The position numbers were made by a program, and so were the translations under genes. A stretch of DNA of 64,000 nucleotides, from assembly GCA_025454875.1 (NCBI GenBank), contig JALONP010000003.1, positions 1 to 64,000 on the forward strand, given 5' to 3'. Each line of letters begins with the position of its first letter. Position 1 is the first letter of the stretch. Below, one piece after another: positions 8,687 to 18,673 of the stretch. This DNA is from Bacteroidia bacterium (GTDB lineage: Bacteria > Bacteroidota > Bacteroidia > UKL13-3). The notes beneath the pieces were generated by a model that was given only the letters and a program-made list of their open reading frames with translations, made no database searches and was not told where the DNA came from.

Positions 8687-11600
8687 TTATTGGGTAACCA
8701 CTATTTTAAGTGATTGGGTATAGCCATTGGTGGCATTTACAAGCATGTACACACCACTTTGCAAATTGCTTATTTCGGTGCGGTAGTTGTTACCAGCATC
8801 AAGTGTTACCGTTTGTACCAACTGACCCAACTGGTTTAATACATTAAACGTTGCCTCATTATTGGTTGTTAGCGTAAAGCTACCACGGTTAGGGTTTGGA
8901 TACGCATTGGCCACAATACGTGGTGCAAGCTCTTCAATACCTACCAAGCTAATTGTTACACAATCTGATGTATCAATACATCCGTTTTTGGTTACAATAA
9001 CGGCATAGCTTCCGCTTACAGCAGGCTCATATGTTTGTTGGGTAGCATTGCCACTTGCAGGTGTATTATCGGCACAATTAATCCATTGGTAAGTGGCGCT
9101 ATCGGTTGAAGCGCTAATGGTTGTTGCCGTGCTGGTAACCAAATTAATTTGTGGCTTAATACCAACATTTACAATAACAGTGCTATCGCAACCTTCGCGG
9201 GTAACCAATTTAAATTGAAACACACCAGCCGTATCAATCACTTGGCTGCCAACCCTCACACTGGTTCCAAAACATAAATCGTAAGTTAAGTTATTAATCA
9301 ACTCAGGCTTTACAGTAAGGTTGAGTGATTGGATACTATCACACCCTTGGGCTGTTGTAAAAAACCTATTGTACACACCTGACTCGGTGCGGGCAATACC
9401 ATTAAATACAAACGTGTCGCCAAAACATATGGTAGCTTGGGTAACAGTTGTTGCCAGTGTTGGCTGGTATACCCACAACTCCTCTTCTGTAGCTGGTGTA
9501 CTTGCTCTAAAATACAAGGTGCCATTAATTGCGGTAAATTGCGATAGGTCTGAGTTGTTTGGACCACTAACAATATCGGCTACTAAAACTGCTGTATCTA
9601 CTCCTTTGCTAACCTTCCACAACTCAGTACCTGTTTGTGGGGTTGTGGCTTTAAACAAAAGGTTGCAACCCATAACCACAAAACTATTTGGGTTAGATCC
9701 ATCATATCCGGGTAGGATATCAACTACTTTTTTAAATACATACCCATCGGTACGCCATAACTCAGCATAATCATAAACTCCATTGGTTAATGTTGTAGTT
9801 GTATAATAAAGTTGGTTATCAAACGCAACACCGTTTCCAAATCCCCATCCAGTTGTTCCTTCCATCATTTCATGAAGCAATACCAACGAGTCATTGCGTA
9901 TCACGTACAATTCGGTACCTCTAGCATCTGTTTTACCATTAAAAAACAACTTATCGCCAACAACAATCAGGTTGTAAGGATATGCTGCATTAATGCTGTT
10001 CACATCTAGGTCAACCAATGTGGTAACTCCACCTGCAATTTTAAACAACTCAGTTCCATCATCACCAGCAGCAGTTACGTAAATGGTGTTGCCAACGCCA
10101 ACAAACGACTCAGGATATGAGGGATCCACTCCCGGTTTGATATCAGCGAACAAGCTTATCGATGATCCATCAGTACGCCATAATTCTGTTCCATGAGCCG
10201 AGTCTTGGGCTGTAAAATAAAGATGATTACCAATTACCTTAAGATTGCCAGGGAATGACCCCTCAATGCCAGGAAACAAATCCCCAACAAGGCTAATGGA
10301 TTGCCCATCTGTTTTCCAAAGTTCAGAACCTGTATTAGGAAGCGTTGCAGCAAAATAAAGTTCATTGTTAAACAATACCATTGGCCCATCTAAAAAGGTA
10401 CTCTCAATGCCTGGGTTAAGGTCTTGAATTAAAGCAAACGTATTGGTTGCCGGATCATATGTGAACAGTTCTTGTCCGATGGTATCATTGGGTAGTGAAA
10501 ATACCAATTTGTTACCCAGCTTATACAAATCTCCATTGATGCTTTTGGTAACAGAATCAACTAAAACAACATTACCTACATTTCCATTGGTTTTAAATAA
10601 AAAGTAATCATTATCGTCTGCTGTAGCAATAAAATACACATCACCATTTACTTCTGTCATTGAATAGACCCTGCTTGAGAGGGTACCTCCAATACTTTTA
10701 ACAAGCGTTGTTCCGGCAGTAGTTCCGTCTGTCAAAAACAGTTCGGGTCTTGATGCAACATTATCTACTGCCGCAAACAATAATTTACCATTGAGTGAAG
10801 CAAAGGGTAGTGGCTCTGAACCTTCTTCTCCGGGCACTAAATCTACAGCTAACATAGTGCCTGCTGCTGTGCCATCTGTTTTCCATAACTCATTGCCAAA
10901 CTCATCGGTGTAGGCCACAAAATAAACAGTATTACCTACTGTAAACATATCCCCTGGTTCGCTGCCTTCAGGACCTGAAATAATATCTTTAACCACAACA
11001 GTTCCTGCCTCAGTTCCATCGGTTTTCCAAAGTTCATATCCATTTGCACTATCTACAGCTGAAAACAAGAGGAGGTTGCCTAACCTCACCATATTGTTTA
11101 CATCGCTTCCTTCCTCTGCACCTTCATAAATATCCTTAACCAAAACAGTTCCTGCCTCTGTACCATCGGTTTTCCAAAGTTCACGGCTGTGTAAGGAGTC
11201 AGAAGCACTAAAATAAAAGGTATTGCCTATGGCTAGCCCTCTTACAAAATTAGGTGAACCGCTTTCTGTTCCTGGGTAAATATCTTTAAGCAATATTGTG
11301 CCTGCGGCAGTTCCATCGCTTACCCAACCCTCTTCGCCTTCATTGGGTGTGGTACGCAGAAAGAGAATTTTATTTCCGAAGCCCTTAAACCGGTAAGGGC
11401 TTGAACTTGAAAACGAGGTGACTTGTACCGTTCCCACCTCTGTGCCATTGCTCTTCCATAAAGTTCTTGGAAAAGTGTTGAATCGAGCAGGTGAAGTCGT
11501 AAAATAAACATCATTTCCTGCAACTGTTAGGTCACCAATTTCAAAGACAGTATTGGATGGCAACAACTTAAAGGTACCTGCTTCAGTCCCATCACTTCTC

Positions 11601-12088
11601 CAAATTTGAAATTCTTGTGTTTGATCCACAGCAAGGAAATATAAAATCCCGTTTGAGAAAACCAATTGACGAGGCCTTGAGGAAAAAGGGCCTGGAAGAA
11701 TATCTTTAACCAAAACAGTACCCTGAGGAGTACCATCTGTTTTCCATAATTCAGTTCCTGTGGTATCTCCATCAGCCGTAAAGTATACCAGGTTGTTAGC
11801 AGAGGTGAAATTTTGGACATTTGAGCTTCCACGACCTTTTCTGATATCAACGAGCATTTGGGTTCCTGCCTCAGTGCCATCAGTAACCCAAGGCTCTCTA
11901 CCAAATTCTTCTACATCAGGATTACAAATAAATTTACCATTGGCTAATGAGGCTCCTTCAGAAGGGTCTGTTCCCCTATTGGCGCGGTTAATGTCTGAAA
12001 TGAGCACAGGAGCCTGTGCTACAGCATGTGTGAGTGAGGCGGTTGCGAGGAGGCAAGCCGCCAAGTGGGTGTAGATTTGTTTCATCAT
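8687..12088 (-). CDS. Secreted ELWxxDGT-repeat protein with T9SS sorting domain
   Basis: The 1133 aa protein has an N-terminal signal peptide (MMKQIYTHLAACLLATASL, cleavage near HAVAQA). More than ten copies of an ELWKTDGTEAGT-type repeat follow, each roughly 45-70 residues and mostly in the first 850 residues. Two SPRB-like segments with paired cysteines come next, and a type A T9SS sorting domain ends the protein (YPNPNRGSF, then GVYMLV). Proteins of this repeat family are large secreted or surface proteins of unknown biochemical role. The gene starts 5 bp after the stop of a small LuxR-type regulator, so the two are probably co-transcribed. Confidence 0.9.
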   Translation of the reverse strand: MMKQIYTHLAACLLATASLTHAVAQAPVLISDINRANRGTDPSEGASLANGKFICNPDVEEFGREPWVTDGTEAGTQMLVDIRKGRGSSNVQNFTSANNLVYFTADGDTTGTELWKTDGTPQGTVLVKDILPGPFSSRPRQLVFSNGILYFLAVDQTQEFQIWRSDGTEAGTFKLLPSNTVFEIGDLTVAGNDVYFTTSPARFNTFPRTLWKSNGTEVGTVQVTSFSSSSPYRFKGFGNKILFLRTTPNEGEEGWVSDGTAAGTILLKDIYPGTESGSPNFVRGLAIGNTFYFSASDSLHSRELWKTDGTEAGTVLVKDIYEGAEEGSDVNNMVRLGNLLLFSAVDSANGYELWKTDGTEAGTVVVKDIISGPEGSEPGDMFTVGNTVYFVAYTDEFGNELWKTDGTAAGTMLAVDLVPGEEGSEPLPFASLNGKLLFAAVDNVASRPELFLTDGTTAGTTLVKSIGGTLSSRVYSMTEVNGDVYFIATADDNDYFLFKTNGNVGNVVLVDSVTKSINGDLYKLGNKLVFSLPNDTIGQELFTYDPATNTFALIQDLNPGIESTFLDGPMVLFNNELYFAATLPNTGSELWKTDGQSISLVGDLFPGIEGSFPGNLKVIGNHLYFTAQDSAHGTELWRTDGSSISLFADIKPGVDPSYPESFVGVGNTIYVTAAGDDGTELFKIAGGVTTLVDLDVNSINAAYPYNLIVVGDKLFFNGKTDARGTELYVIRNDSLVLLHEMMEGTTGWGFGNGVAFDNQLYYTTTTLTNGVYDYAELWRTDGYVFKKVVDILPGYDGSNPNSFVVMGCNLLFKATTPQTGTELWKVSKGVDTAVLVADIVSGPNNSDLSQFTAINGTLYFRASTPATEEELWVYQPTLATTVTQATICFGDTFVFNGIARTESGVYNRFFTTAQGCDSIQSLNLTVKPELINNLTYDLCFGTSVRVGSQVIDTAGVFQFKLVTREGCDSTVIVNVGIKPQINLVTSTATTISASTDSATYQWINCADNTPASGNATQQTYEPAVSGSYAVIVTKNGCIDTSDCVTISLVGIEELAPRIVANAYPNPNRGSFTLTTNNEATFNVLNQLGQLVQTVTLDAGNNYRTEISNLQSGVYMLVNATNGYTQSLKIVVTQ

Positions 12089-12093
12089 TATTG

Positions 12094-12345
12094 TTATTGG
12101 TTTTGTTTAAAAATGTTTGTTGCTTCGAGTCGGTTGCGTACGTCCCACTTCTTGTACACGATTTTTAAATGAGTTTTAACCGTGTATATAGAAACGTTAA
12201 GTATATCAGCAATTTCTTGATCTGATTTGCCCGTTGCCACCAATTTAATCACATCACGTTGGCGTACTGAAAGTGGTGGGACAGGTGGCTGTTGTTTTTT
12301 ACCTGAAAAACTCATCAAGGCAAATCTATGTGTTAATGCTATCAT
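12094..12345 (-). CDS. Small LuxR-type DNA-binding regulator
   Basis: The 83 aa protein is essentially a LuxR/GerE helix-turn-helix: LSVRQRDVIKLVATGKSDQEIADILNVS, then TVKTHLKIVYKKWDVRNR. It has no receiver or sensor domain. The HTH closely resembles the C-terminus of the LamG-LuxR protein encoded next upstream at 12436-14100 (both contain VKTH and DVRNR), so the two look like paralogues. It lies 5 bp upstream of the ELWxxDGT gene, which it may regulate; that target is inference. Confidence 0.8.
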   Translation of the reverse strand: MIALTHRFALMSFSGKKQQPPVPPLSVRQRDVIKLVATGKSDQEIADILNVSIYTVKTHLKIVYKKWDVRNRLEATNIFKQNQ

Positions 12346-12380
12346 CTTCCTTCACTCGTTTGAGGTAAAAAATGGCTAAA

Positions 12381-12405
12381 ATTAAAAATCACTCGTTCGA
12401 GTGAT
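12381..12405 (-). terminator. Rho-independent terminator after the LamG-LuxR gene
   Basis: Inverted repeat ATCACTC-GTTC-GAGTGAT (12388-12405) followed on the minus strand by a T-rich tract. It lies between the end of the LamG-LuxR gene and the start of the small LuxR gene. A dual role as an operator is possible because the palindrome is perfect. Confidence 0.65.
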
Positions 12406-12435
12406 AACTGAAAATGAACTATTTGCATCTTTGGT

Positions 12436-14100
12436 CTATTTTTTTGACAATGCTGCTGCTTCCATGCGGTTTCTCACATCTAATTTTTGGTAAATTTTTT
12501 TGATATGTGTTTTCACTGTATTTAATGAAATAAACAATTGATCGGCAATCTCTTTATCTGTATTCCCAATTACAAGCAATTGATAAACCTCCCACTCCCG
12601 TTTTGATAAAAGGGATTGTATTTGAGGAGCATCAATCATTGAATCGCTGATAGAAACTGGAATAACCGATTCGGAAACAGCTGGCAACCGAACCTTTATA
12701 GCCAATAGGCCAAACGCTATGAGTTCAATCAAGCGAAGGGTAAAAAAGTCATTGGGGGTTTTCACAATATTCCCAATTACCCCAATTAAAGGGAGTATAA
12801 ACAATATGGAGCCAATGAAGATAGCAATTGCGCCAGCGTACAAATATACCGAGTAGGCAGATTGAACATGGGCATAAAAAAGAATTGCCCCTAATACCAG
12901 CAGTGATATGAGTACAATAACGAACTTACTAAAAACCACAGGAACTGCCAATGCATTAATTGCCAACGCTGCCGGAATGAAAGGAATAAACTGGACTACC
13001 TCTTTTCGTTTTAGCGTGAACAGGTGTGTATGTTGAAAGGTTAGCATTAAAAACTGCAACAAGCAGCTTATTGAAAGCAAGTAAACAGCATATAATACCT
13101 TAAGATTCCAAAAAGGCACAAATGTATCAGGAACAATAAGTTCATATAATGCCCAATGCCCTGCCATTGCATTCAAAACGGATAACACCAAAAAACCAAC
13201 CAGCCAAAGCCTGCCTTTTAAACCTAAGGTGCTTAAGTAATATACCAAAATCAATAAACCTAAAACTATTAAAAGCAACAATATAGTCTGGTACAATCTC
13301 ACACCTTTAAGTTGGGTAAATGAAGCGAATAACCAATTGGTTCGAGGTGAATTAGAAGGAACCAACCTTGTGCCCGACATGAGTTGTGCATGCACGCCAA
13401 ACTTTCCAACATCAAATAGCGTCTGTTTCACCAATGTATCAAAAGTAAAGGAGGCCATAAGGTTTGGTGTTTCAGGCTCTTGATTAACTAAAAAACCGTT
13501 TCGAATTTGTTCGGGTGTTTTAGCAATATTCCAAATGCGCATATCATCAATACGCCCTTTAAAAAAGAAGGCTGGATGCATGTATGGCTCACCATTGTAT
13601 CGAGTTTCAGCCCCAACCATAAATAAGATACTGCTATCAGGTTGAGCAATTGGAGTAGGTTTATCATTTGAGAGCATGGCAACCACTTCCCCATCCACCA
13701 ATAACCTTGACGAAATTCCATCATAGGTTAATGCAAAATGATGCCAACCGGGAGTTAACAAACTTAAGTTGTAGTATAAGTTATGTGGTTGCAACGTTGA
13801 ATCAAACAATACACAGCCGTACAACTTGCCTAAAAAGATAGCAATAGCGTAACCCGCATGCTGCGTATTGCCAGCCAATGTTGGGGTGTACTCTTCTGCT
13901 GTCCAATCATCCTCCCAAGCAAATAACTCTAAGGTAAGTTGGTTAGTGGGCTTAATAGCATTATCTGAACGCAATTTGAGATACGCGTATTCACCATCAA
14001 ATTCAACACAGTGGTTGGTTGTTTGCGCATGCAAGTAAAAACGCTGATTAAAAACAAGTGAAGTTAGTATATGAATTACAAGCAGGTGCCAGATGCGCAT
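12436..14100 (-). CDS. Membrane LamG-domain protein with C-terminal LuxR HTH
   Basis: The 554 aa protein starts with a signal peptide or anchor (HLLVIHILTSLVF). A LamG/concanavalin-like domain spans about residues 30-235 (CVEFDGEYAYLKL, GWHHFALTYDG, KGRIDDMRIWN). About six to eight hydrophobic helices lie at roughly 270-470, and a LuxR HTH lies at about 495-550 (SKREWEVYQLLV, then NTVKTHIKKIYQKLDVRNR). The likely layout is an extracytoplasmic carbohydrate- or ligand-binding domain joined by the membrane part to a cytoplasmic DNA-binding domain: a one-component membrane sensor. The ligand is unknown. The small LuxR gene and its secreted partner follow directly. Confidence 0.8.
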   Translation of the reverse strand: MRIWHLLVIHILTSLVFNQRFYLHAQTTNHCVEFDGEYAYLKLRSDNAIKPTNQLTLELFAWEDDWTAEEYTPTLAGNTQHAGYAIAIFLGKLYGCVLFDSTLQPHNLYYNLSLLTPGWHHFALTYDGISSRLLVDGEVVAMLSNDKPTPIAQPDSSILFMVGAETRYNGEPYMHPAFFFKGRIDDMRIWNIAKTPEQIRNGFLVNQEPETPNLMASFTFDTLVKQTLFDVGKFGVHAQLMSGTRLVPSNSPRTNWLFASFTQLKGVRLYQTILLLLIVLGLLILVYYLSTLGLKGRLWLVGFLVLSVLNAMAGHWALYELIVPDTFVPFWNLKVLYAVYLLSISCLLQFLMLTFQHTHLFTLKRKEVVQFIPFIPAALAINALAVPVVFSKFVIVLISLLVLGAILFYAHVQSAYSVYLYAGAIAIFIGSILFILPLIGVIGNIVKTPNDFFTLRLIELIAFGLLAIKVRLPAVSESVIPVSISDSMIDAPQIQSLLSKREWEVYQLLVIGNTDKEIADQLFISLNTVKTHIKKIYQKLDVRNRMEAAALSKK

Positions 14101-14225
14101 GTAACGAAAGTAGAAAAATATTCATCGAGTGTATAAGAATTATGCAAGCAACCGTTTTAGAAAATCATTATAGCATAACTCTTCATCTGCGCAAATCAAT
14201 TTTGTTTAAACAAGGCGGATGCGCA

Positions 14226-14261
14226 TAAAAAATCCCACTCCTTTTGCAAAGAAGTGGGATT
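14226..14261 (-). terminator. Rho-independent terminator after rpoC
   Basis: Stem AATCCCACT/AGTGGGATT (14231-14239 and 14253-14261) with an inner CTTT-TGC-AAAG extension, then a T-tract on the minus strand (plus A-run 14227-14232). It closes the whole tuf-to-rpoC transcription unit. Confidence 0.85.
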
Positions 14262-14285
14262 GTATGTGTAGCTTATTAAAAGCGT

Positions 14286-17200
14286 TTAGTTACTGTTTGC
14301 TGTTTCGCCTTTTGAGGCCATGAGCATGTCGTACTCTTCTTTCGAACCTACGATGAGTTTTTCATAGTCGCGAATACCGGTACCTGCAGGAATCAAATGA
14401 CCTACGATCACGTTTTCTTTCAATCCCAACATTTGATCTACTTTACCTGATATAGCTGCTTCGTTTAACACTTTGGTAGTTTCTTGGAACGAAGCTGCAC
14501 TCATAAAGCTGGCAGTACCCAACGATGCTTTGGTAATACCCATGATTACTTGTGAAGCTGTTGCCGGTTGGGCATCACGAACCTCTACCAATTTCATAGC
14601 CTTACGTTTAAGCATTGAGTTCTCGTCACGCAATTTGCGTACGTTTACAATTTGTCCTGCTTTAAGGTTAGCAGAGTCACCCGCATCAACAACCACTTTT
14701 TTATCGTAAATCCAGTCGTTGGTTAATTTAAAGTTCCACTTGTCGGCATTTTCACCTTCCAAGAACAACGTATCACCTGGATCTTCAACTGTTAGTTTTT
14801 GCATCATTTGGCGTACAATGATTTCGATATGCTTATCATTGATTTTTACACCTTGCAAACGGTATACTTCTTGGATACCATTTGTAATATAACGCTGAAC
14901 TGCCAACGGACCTTCAATACGCAAGATATCTTGTGGAGAAATTGAACCATCAGAAAGTGATGAACCTGCTTTCACAAAATCGTTTTCTTGAACAAGGATG
15001 TGTTTAGACAATGGAACCATGTATTTCTTTTGTTCACCATCACGTGAGGTAATCAAAATTTCGCGGTTACCACGTTTAATTCCACCAAACGAAACAACAC
15101 CATCAATTTCAGTTACAACAGCTGGGTTTGAAGGATTACGTGCCTCGAACAACTCGGTAACACGTGGCAAACCTCCAGTGATATCTCGGGTTTTACCGAT
15201 GATACGTGGAATTTTAACCAAAATCTCTCCCGCTTTCATTTGGGTTCCTTCTTCAACAATAATATGGGCACCTACCGGAATATTGTATTCCTTGATGGCG
15301 TTGCCTTTCTTATCGGTAATCACAATTGAAGGAATTTTGGTTTTATCTTTCGACTCAATAATTACCTTCTCTTTGTGACCAGTTTGCTCATCACTTTCTT
15401 CTTTAAACGTGATGTTCTCAATGATGTTTTCAAACTTCACTTGACCTGCAAACTCTGATAAAATTACGGCATTGTATGGATCCCATGTACAAACACGTTG
15501 TCCCTTTTCTACTTTATCGCCATTTTTCACAAACAAGTGTGCACCGTAAGGAATATTCATGGTGATAATGGTATTGCCAGTTTTTTCGTCAATAATCCTG
15601 ATTTCACCTTGGCGTCCAATTACAGTATCTACTTTCCCATCTTCTTCAGTTTCGAGCAATACCGTTTTAATTTCTTCAAACTCCAATTTACCACCAAACT
15701 TAGCTGTCATTTCGCTTTCGTTCGCAATATTTGAAGCGGTACCTCCCACGTGGAATGTACGAAGTGTTAACTGAGTACCAGGCTCACCAATTGATTGGGC
15801 TGCAATTACACCCACCGCGTCACCACGTTGTGCCATGCGGCCTGTTGCCAAGTTACGTCCGTAACATTTGGTACAGATACCCACTTTGGTTTCGCAAGTA
15901 AGTGCCGAGCGGATTTCAACTGTTTCGATTGGCGAAGCGTCAATCTTAGTTGCAATTTCTTCAGTAATCTCATCACCCGATTTGCAATATACCTCTCCAG
16001 TTAATGGATCAATAACATCATGCAAACTGGTACGACCCAAAATACGCTCAAATAAGGTTTCAACAACCTCTTCATTGTCTTTAAGCGCTGAGGTAGGAAT
16101 ACCACGCAATGTTCCGCAATCCTCTTCATTTACCACCACGTCTTGCGCCACATCATGCAACCTACGAGTTAGGTAACCCGCATCCGCAGTTTTTAACGCA
16201 GTATCGGCCAAACCTTTACGCGCACCGTGGGTAGAAATAAAGTATTCAATAACCGAAAGCCCTTCTTTAAAGTTTGATAAAATTGGATTCTCGATAATCT
16301 CACCTGTTCCACCACTTGCATTTTTTTGCGGTTTAGCCATCAATCCCCTCATACCACCCAACTGGCGAATTTGCTCCTTGCTACCACGTGCTCCTGAATC
16401 AAGCATCATGTACACAGGGTTAAATCCTTGTTGGTCTTCTTTTAATTGTTTTAATACGGTATCAGCCAAACGTGAGTTGATACGGGTCCAGATATCGATT
16501 ACCTGGTTGTAACGCTCGTTGTTGGTAATGAAACCATTGTTGTAGTTGCTCCAAATTTCGTCAACTTCAGCCATCGCTTCTTTTACGAACTTTTCTTTTT
16601 CGGCTGGGATATTTACATAAGATAAGTTAAACGACAATCCGCCTTTGAAAGCGAAGTGGTAACCCAAGTCTTTGATATCATCCAAAAACTTCGCACATTT
16701 ATCCATACCACAATCTTTAATAATGGCACCAATAATATCGCGTAAGTTCTTTTTGGTTAATGACTCATTGATATAACCAAACTCAGCAGGAACAACTTGG
16801 TTGAACAAAATACGTCCCAAGGTGGTTTCAATCACCTTGCTTACCAACTGTCCGTTTTCTTTAACGTTTGCTTTTACTTTTACAAAAGCGTGTAAGTCTA
16901 CTTTCTTCTCGTTAAATGCAATGATTGCTTCTTCTGCAGAGTAGAATGTTAAACCTTCACCTTTTACTTCATGCTCTTTGGTGTTTTTGCGGCCTTTAGT
17001 AATGTAGTACAATCCCAAAACCATGTCTTGAGAAGGAACTGCAATAGGCGCACCGTTAGCAGGATTTAAGATATTGTGCGAAGCCAACATCAACATTTGA
17101 GCTTCCAAAATTGCTGCATTTCCAAGTGGAACGTGCACCGCCATTTGGTCACCGTCAAAATCCGCGTTAAATCCTGTACACACCAATGGATGCAATTGAA

Positions 17201-18581
17201 TTGCTTTCCCTTCAACCAATTTAGGTTGGAAAGCTTGAATACCCAAACGGTGAAGTGTAGGAGCACGGTTTAGCAATACCGGATGTCCTTTTAAAATATT
17301 TTCGAGGATATCCCAAATAACCGATTCTTTGCGGTCGACCAATTTCTTTGCCGACTTCACGGTTTTAACAATACCACGCTCTAATAATTTACGAATGATG
17401 AATGGCTTGAATAACTCAGCAGCCATATTTTTAGGAATACCACACTCATGCAGTTTTAATTGTGGACCAACCACAATTACCGAACGACCTGAGTAGTCAA
17501 CACGCTTACCTAATAAGTTTTGGCGGAAACGTCCTTGTTTACCTTTAAGCATATCGCTTAATGATTTTAATGGACGGTTACCTTCTGTTTTTACAGCACT
17601 TACACGTCTTGTATTATCAAATAAGCTGTCAACAGCTTCTTGCAACATGCGCTTTTCGTTACGTAAAATTACTTCAGGAGCTTTAATTTCCATCAAACGT
17701 TTTAAACGGTTGTTGCGGATAATTACCCTGCGGTATAAATCATTTAAATCAGAAGTTGCAAAACGGCCACCTTCCAATGGAACAAGTGGACGCAATTCTG
17801 GAGGAATAACCGGAAGAATCTTTACAACCATCCACTCTGGGCGGTTTTCGCCATGTTTTTGAGATGCGCGGAATCCTTCAATTACTTTAAGGCGTTTGAG
17901 GGCTTCCGTTTTGCGTTGTTGTGAAGTTTCGGTATTGGCTTTAATACGCAAGTCAAAACTCAACGTATCTAAATCAATGCGCGATAACAAGAACCACAAT
18001 GCTTCACCACCCATTTTAGCGATGAATTTATTTGGATCTGCATCATCAAGGTATTGGTTATCTTTTGGCAATGAATCCAAAATATCCAAATACTCTTCTT
18101 CGGTTAACAAGTCGTATTGTCCTACACCATCAGCAGCTTTTAAACCTGGTTGGCATACCACATAACGCTCATAGTAAATAACCATGTCGAGTTTTTTGGT
18201 AGGGATACCCAGTAAGTAACCAATTTTGTTAGGCAACGAACGGAAATACCAGATATGAGCAACCGGCACAACTAAGTTGATATGCCCAATACGCTCACGT
18301 CTAACTTTTTTCTCCGTAACTTCTACACCGCATCTATCGCACACAATGCCCTTGTAGCGAATACGCTTGTATTTACCGCAATGGCATTCATAATCTTTTA
18401 TAGGTCCAAAAATCCGCTCACAAAACAAACCACCCATTTCAGGTTTAAACGAGCGGTAGTTAATTGTTTCGGGTTTGGTTACTTCACCAAATGATTTGGT
18501 TAAAATAGATTCAGGTGAGGATAACCCGATTCTGATTTTGGTGAAATTGCTTTTTATTTTTTGATCTTTTTTTAATGACAT
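14286..18581 (-). CDS. rpoC: DNA-directed RNA polymerase subunit beta'
   Basis: 1431 aa, full length for Bacteroidota. The N-terminal zinc cluster is [20 protein letters not shown]. The catalytic magnesium motif [15 protein letters not shown] is intact. A second cysteine cluster ([13 protein letters not shown]) follows in the C-terminal half. The protein forms the RNA polymerase core with beta, alpha and omega. It is the last gene of the long ribosomal and polymerase transcription unit, 92 bp downstream of rpoB; a GC-rich hairpin lies in that gap. Confidence 0.98.
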   Translation of the reverse strand: MSLKKDQKIKSNFTKIRIGLSSPESILTKSFGEVTKPETINYRSFKPEMGGLFCERIFGPIKDYECHCGKYKRIRYKGIVCDRCGVEVTEKKVRRERIGHINLVVPVAHIWYFRSLPNKIGYLLGIPTKKLDMVIYYERYVVCQPGLKAADGVGQYDLLTEEEYLDILDSLPKDNQYLDDADPNKFIAKMGGEALWFLLSRIDLDTLSFDLRIKANTETSQQRKTEALKRLKVIEGFRASQKHGENRPEWMVVKILPVIPPELRPLVPLEGGRFATSDLNDLYRRVIIRNNRLKRLMEIKAPEVILRNEKRMLQEAVDSLFDNTRRVSAVKTEGNRPLKSLSDMLKGKQGRFRQNLLGKRVDYSGRSVIVVGPQLKLHECGIPKNMAAELFKPFIIRKLLERGIVKTVKSAKKLVDRKESVIWDILENILKGHPVLLNRAPTLHRLGIQAFQPKLVEGKAIQLHPLVCTGFNADFDGDQMAVHVPLGNAAILEAQMLMLASHNILNPANGAPIAVPSQDMVLGLYYITKGRKNTKEHEVKGEGLTFYSAEEAIIAFNEKKVDLHAFVKVKANVKENGQLVSKVIETTLGRILFNQVVPAEFGYINESLTKKNLRDIIGAIIKDCGMDKCAKFLDDIKDLGYHFAFKGGLSFNLSYVNIPAEKEKFVKEAMAEVDEIWSNYNNGFITNNERYNQVIDIWTRINSRLADTVLKQLKEDQQGFNPVYMMLDSGARGSKEQIRQLGGMRGLMAKPQKNASGGTGEIIENPILSNFKEGLSVIEYFISTHGARKGLADTALKTADAGYLTRRLHDVAQDVVVNEEDCGTLRGIPTSALKDNEEVVETLFERILGRTSLHDVIDPLTGEVYCKSGDEITEEIATKIDASPIETVEIRSALTCETKVGICTKCYGRNLATGRMAQRGDAVGVIAAQSIGEPGTQLTLRTFHVGGTASNIANESEMTAKFGGKLEFEEIKTVLLETEEDGKVDTVIGRQGEIRIIDEKTGNTIITMNIPYGAHLFVKNGDKVEKGQRVCTWDPYNAVILSEFAGQVKFENIIENITFKEESDEQTGHKEKVIIESKDKTKIPSIVITDKKGNAIKEYNIPVGAHIIVEEGTQMKAGEILVKIPRIIGKTRDITGGLPRVTELFEARNPSNPAVVTEIDGVVSFGGIKRGNREILITSRDGEQKKYMVPLSKHILVQENDFVKAGSSLSDGSISPQDILRIEGPLAVQRYITNGIQEVYRLQGVKINDKHIEIIVRQMMQKLTVEDPGDTLFLEGENADKWNFKLTNDWIYDKKVVVDAGDSANLKAGQIVNVRKLRDENSMLKRKAMKLVEVRDAQPATASQVIMGITKASLGTASFMSAASFQETTKVLNEAAISGKVDQMLGLKENVIVGHLIPAGTGIRDYEKLIVGSKEEYDMLMASKGETANSN

Positions 18582-18630
18582 ATGGTTGTCGTTATTTCGT
18601 TAAATGTGTGTTGAGTATAGTAGGAATATG

Positions 18631-18661
18631 GCCCGCGCGAGGCCGTAGGCCTCGCGCGGGC
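18631..18661. repeat. GC-rich perfect palindrome between rpoB and rpoC
   Basis: A 14 bp perfect inverted repeat, GCCCGCGCGAGGCC and its complement, separated by GTA. It is far more GC-rich than its surroundings. On the minus strand it is followed by CATATTCC, not by a T-tract, so it is not a normal terminator. It could be an mRNA processing or stability element or a mobile extragenic palindrome. Confidence 0.85.
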
Positions 18662-18673
18662 TTCTTCAATTTG

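Noticed and set aside
18631-18661. GC-rich hairpin as a terminator of rpoB
   Set aside because: No T-tract follows on the transcribed strand, and rpoC must be read through.
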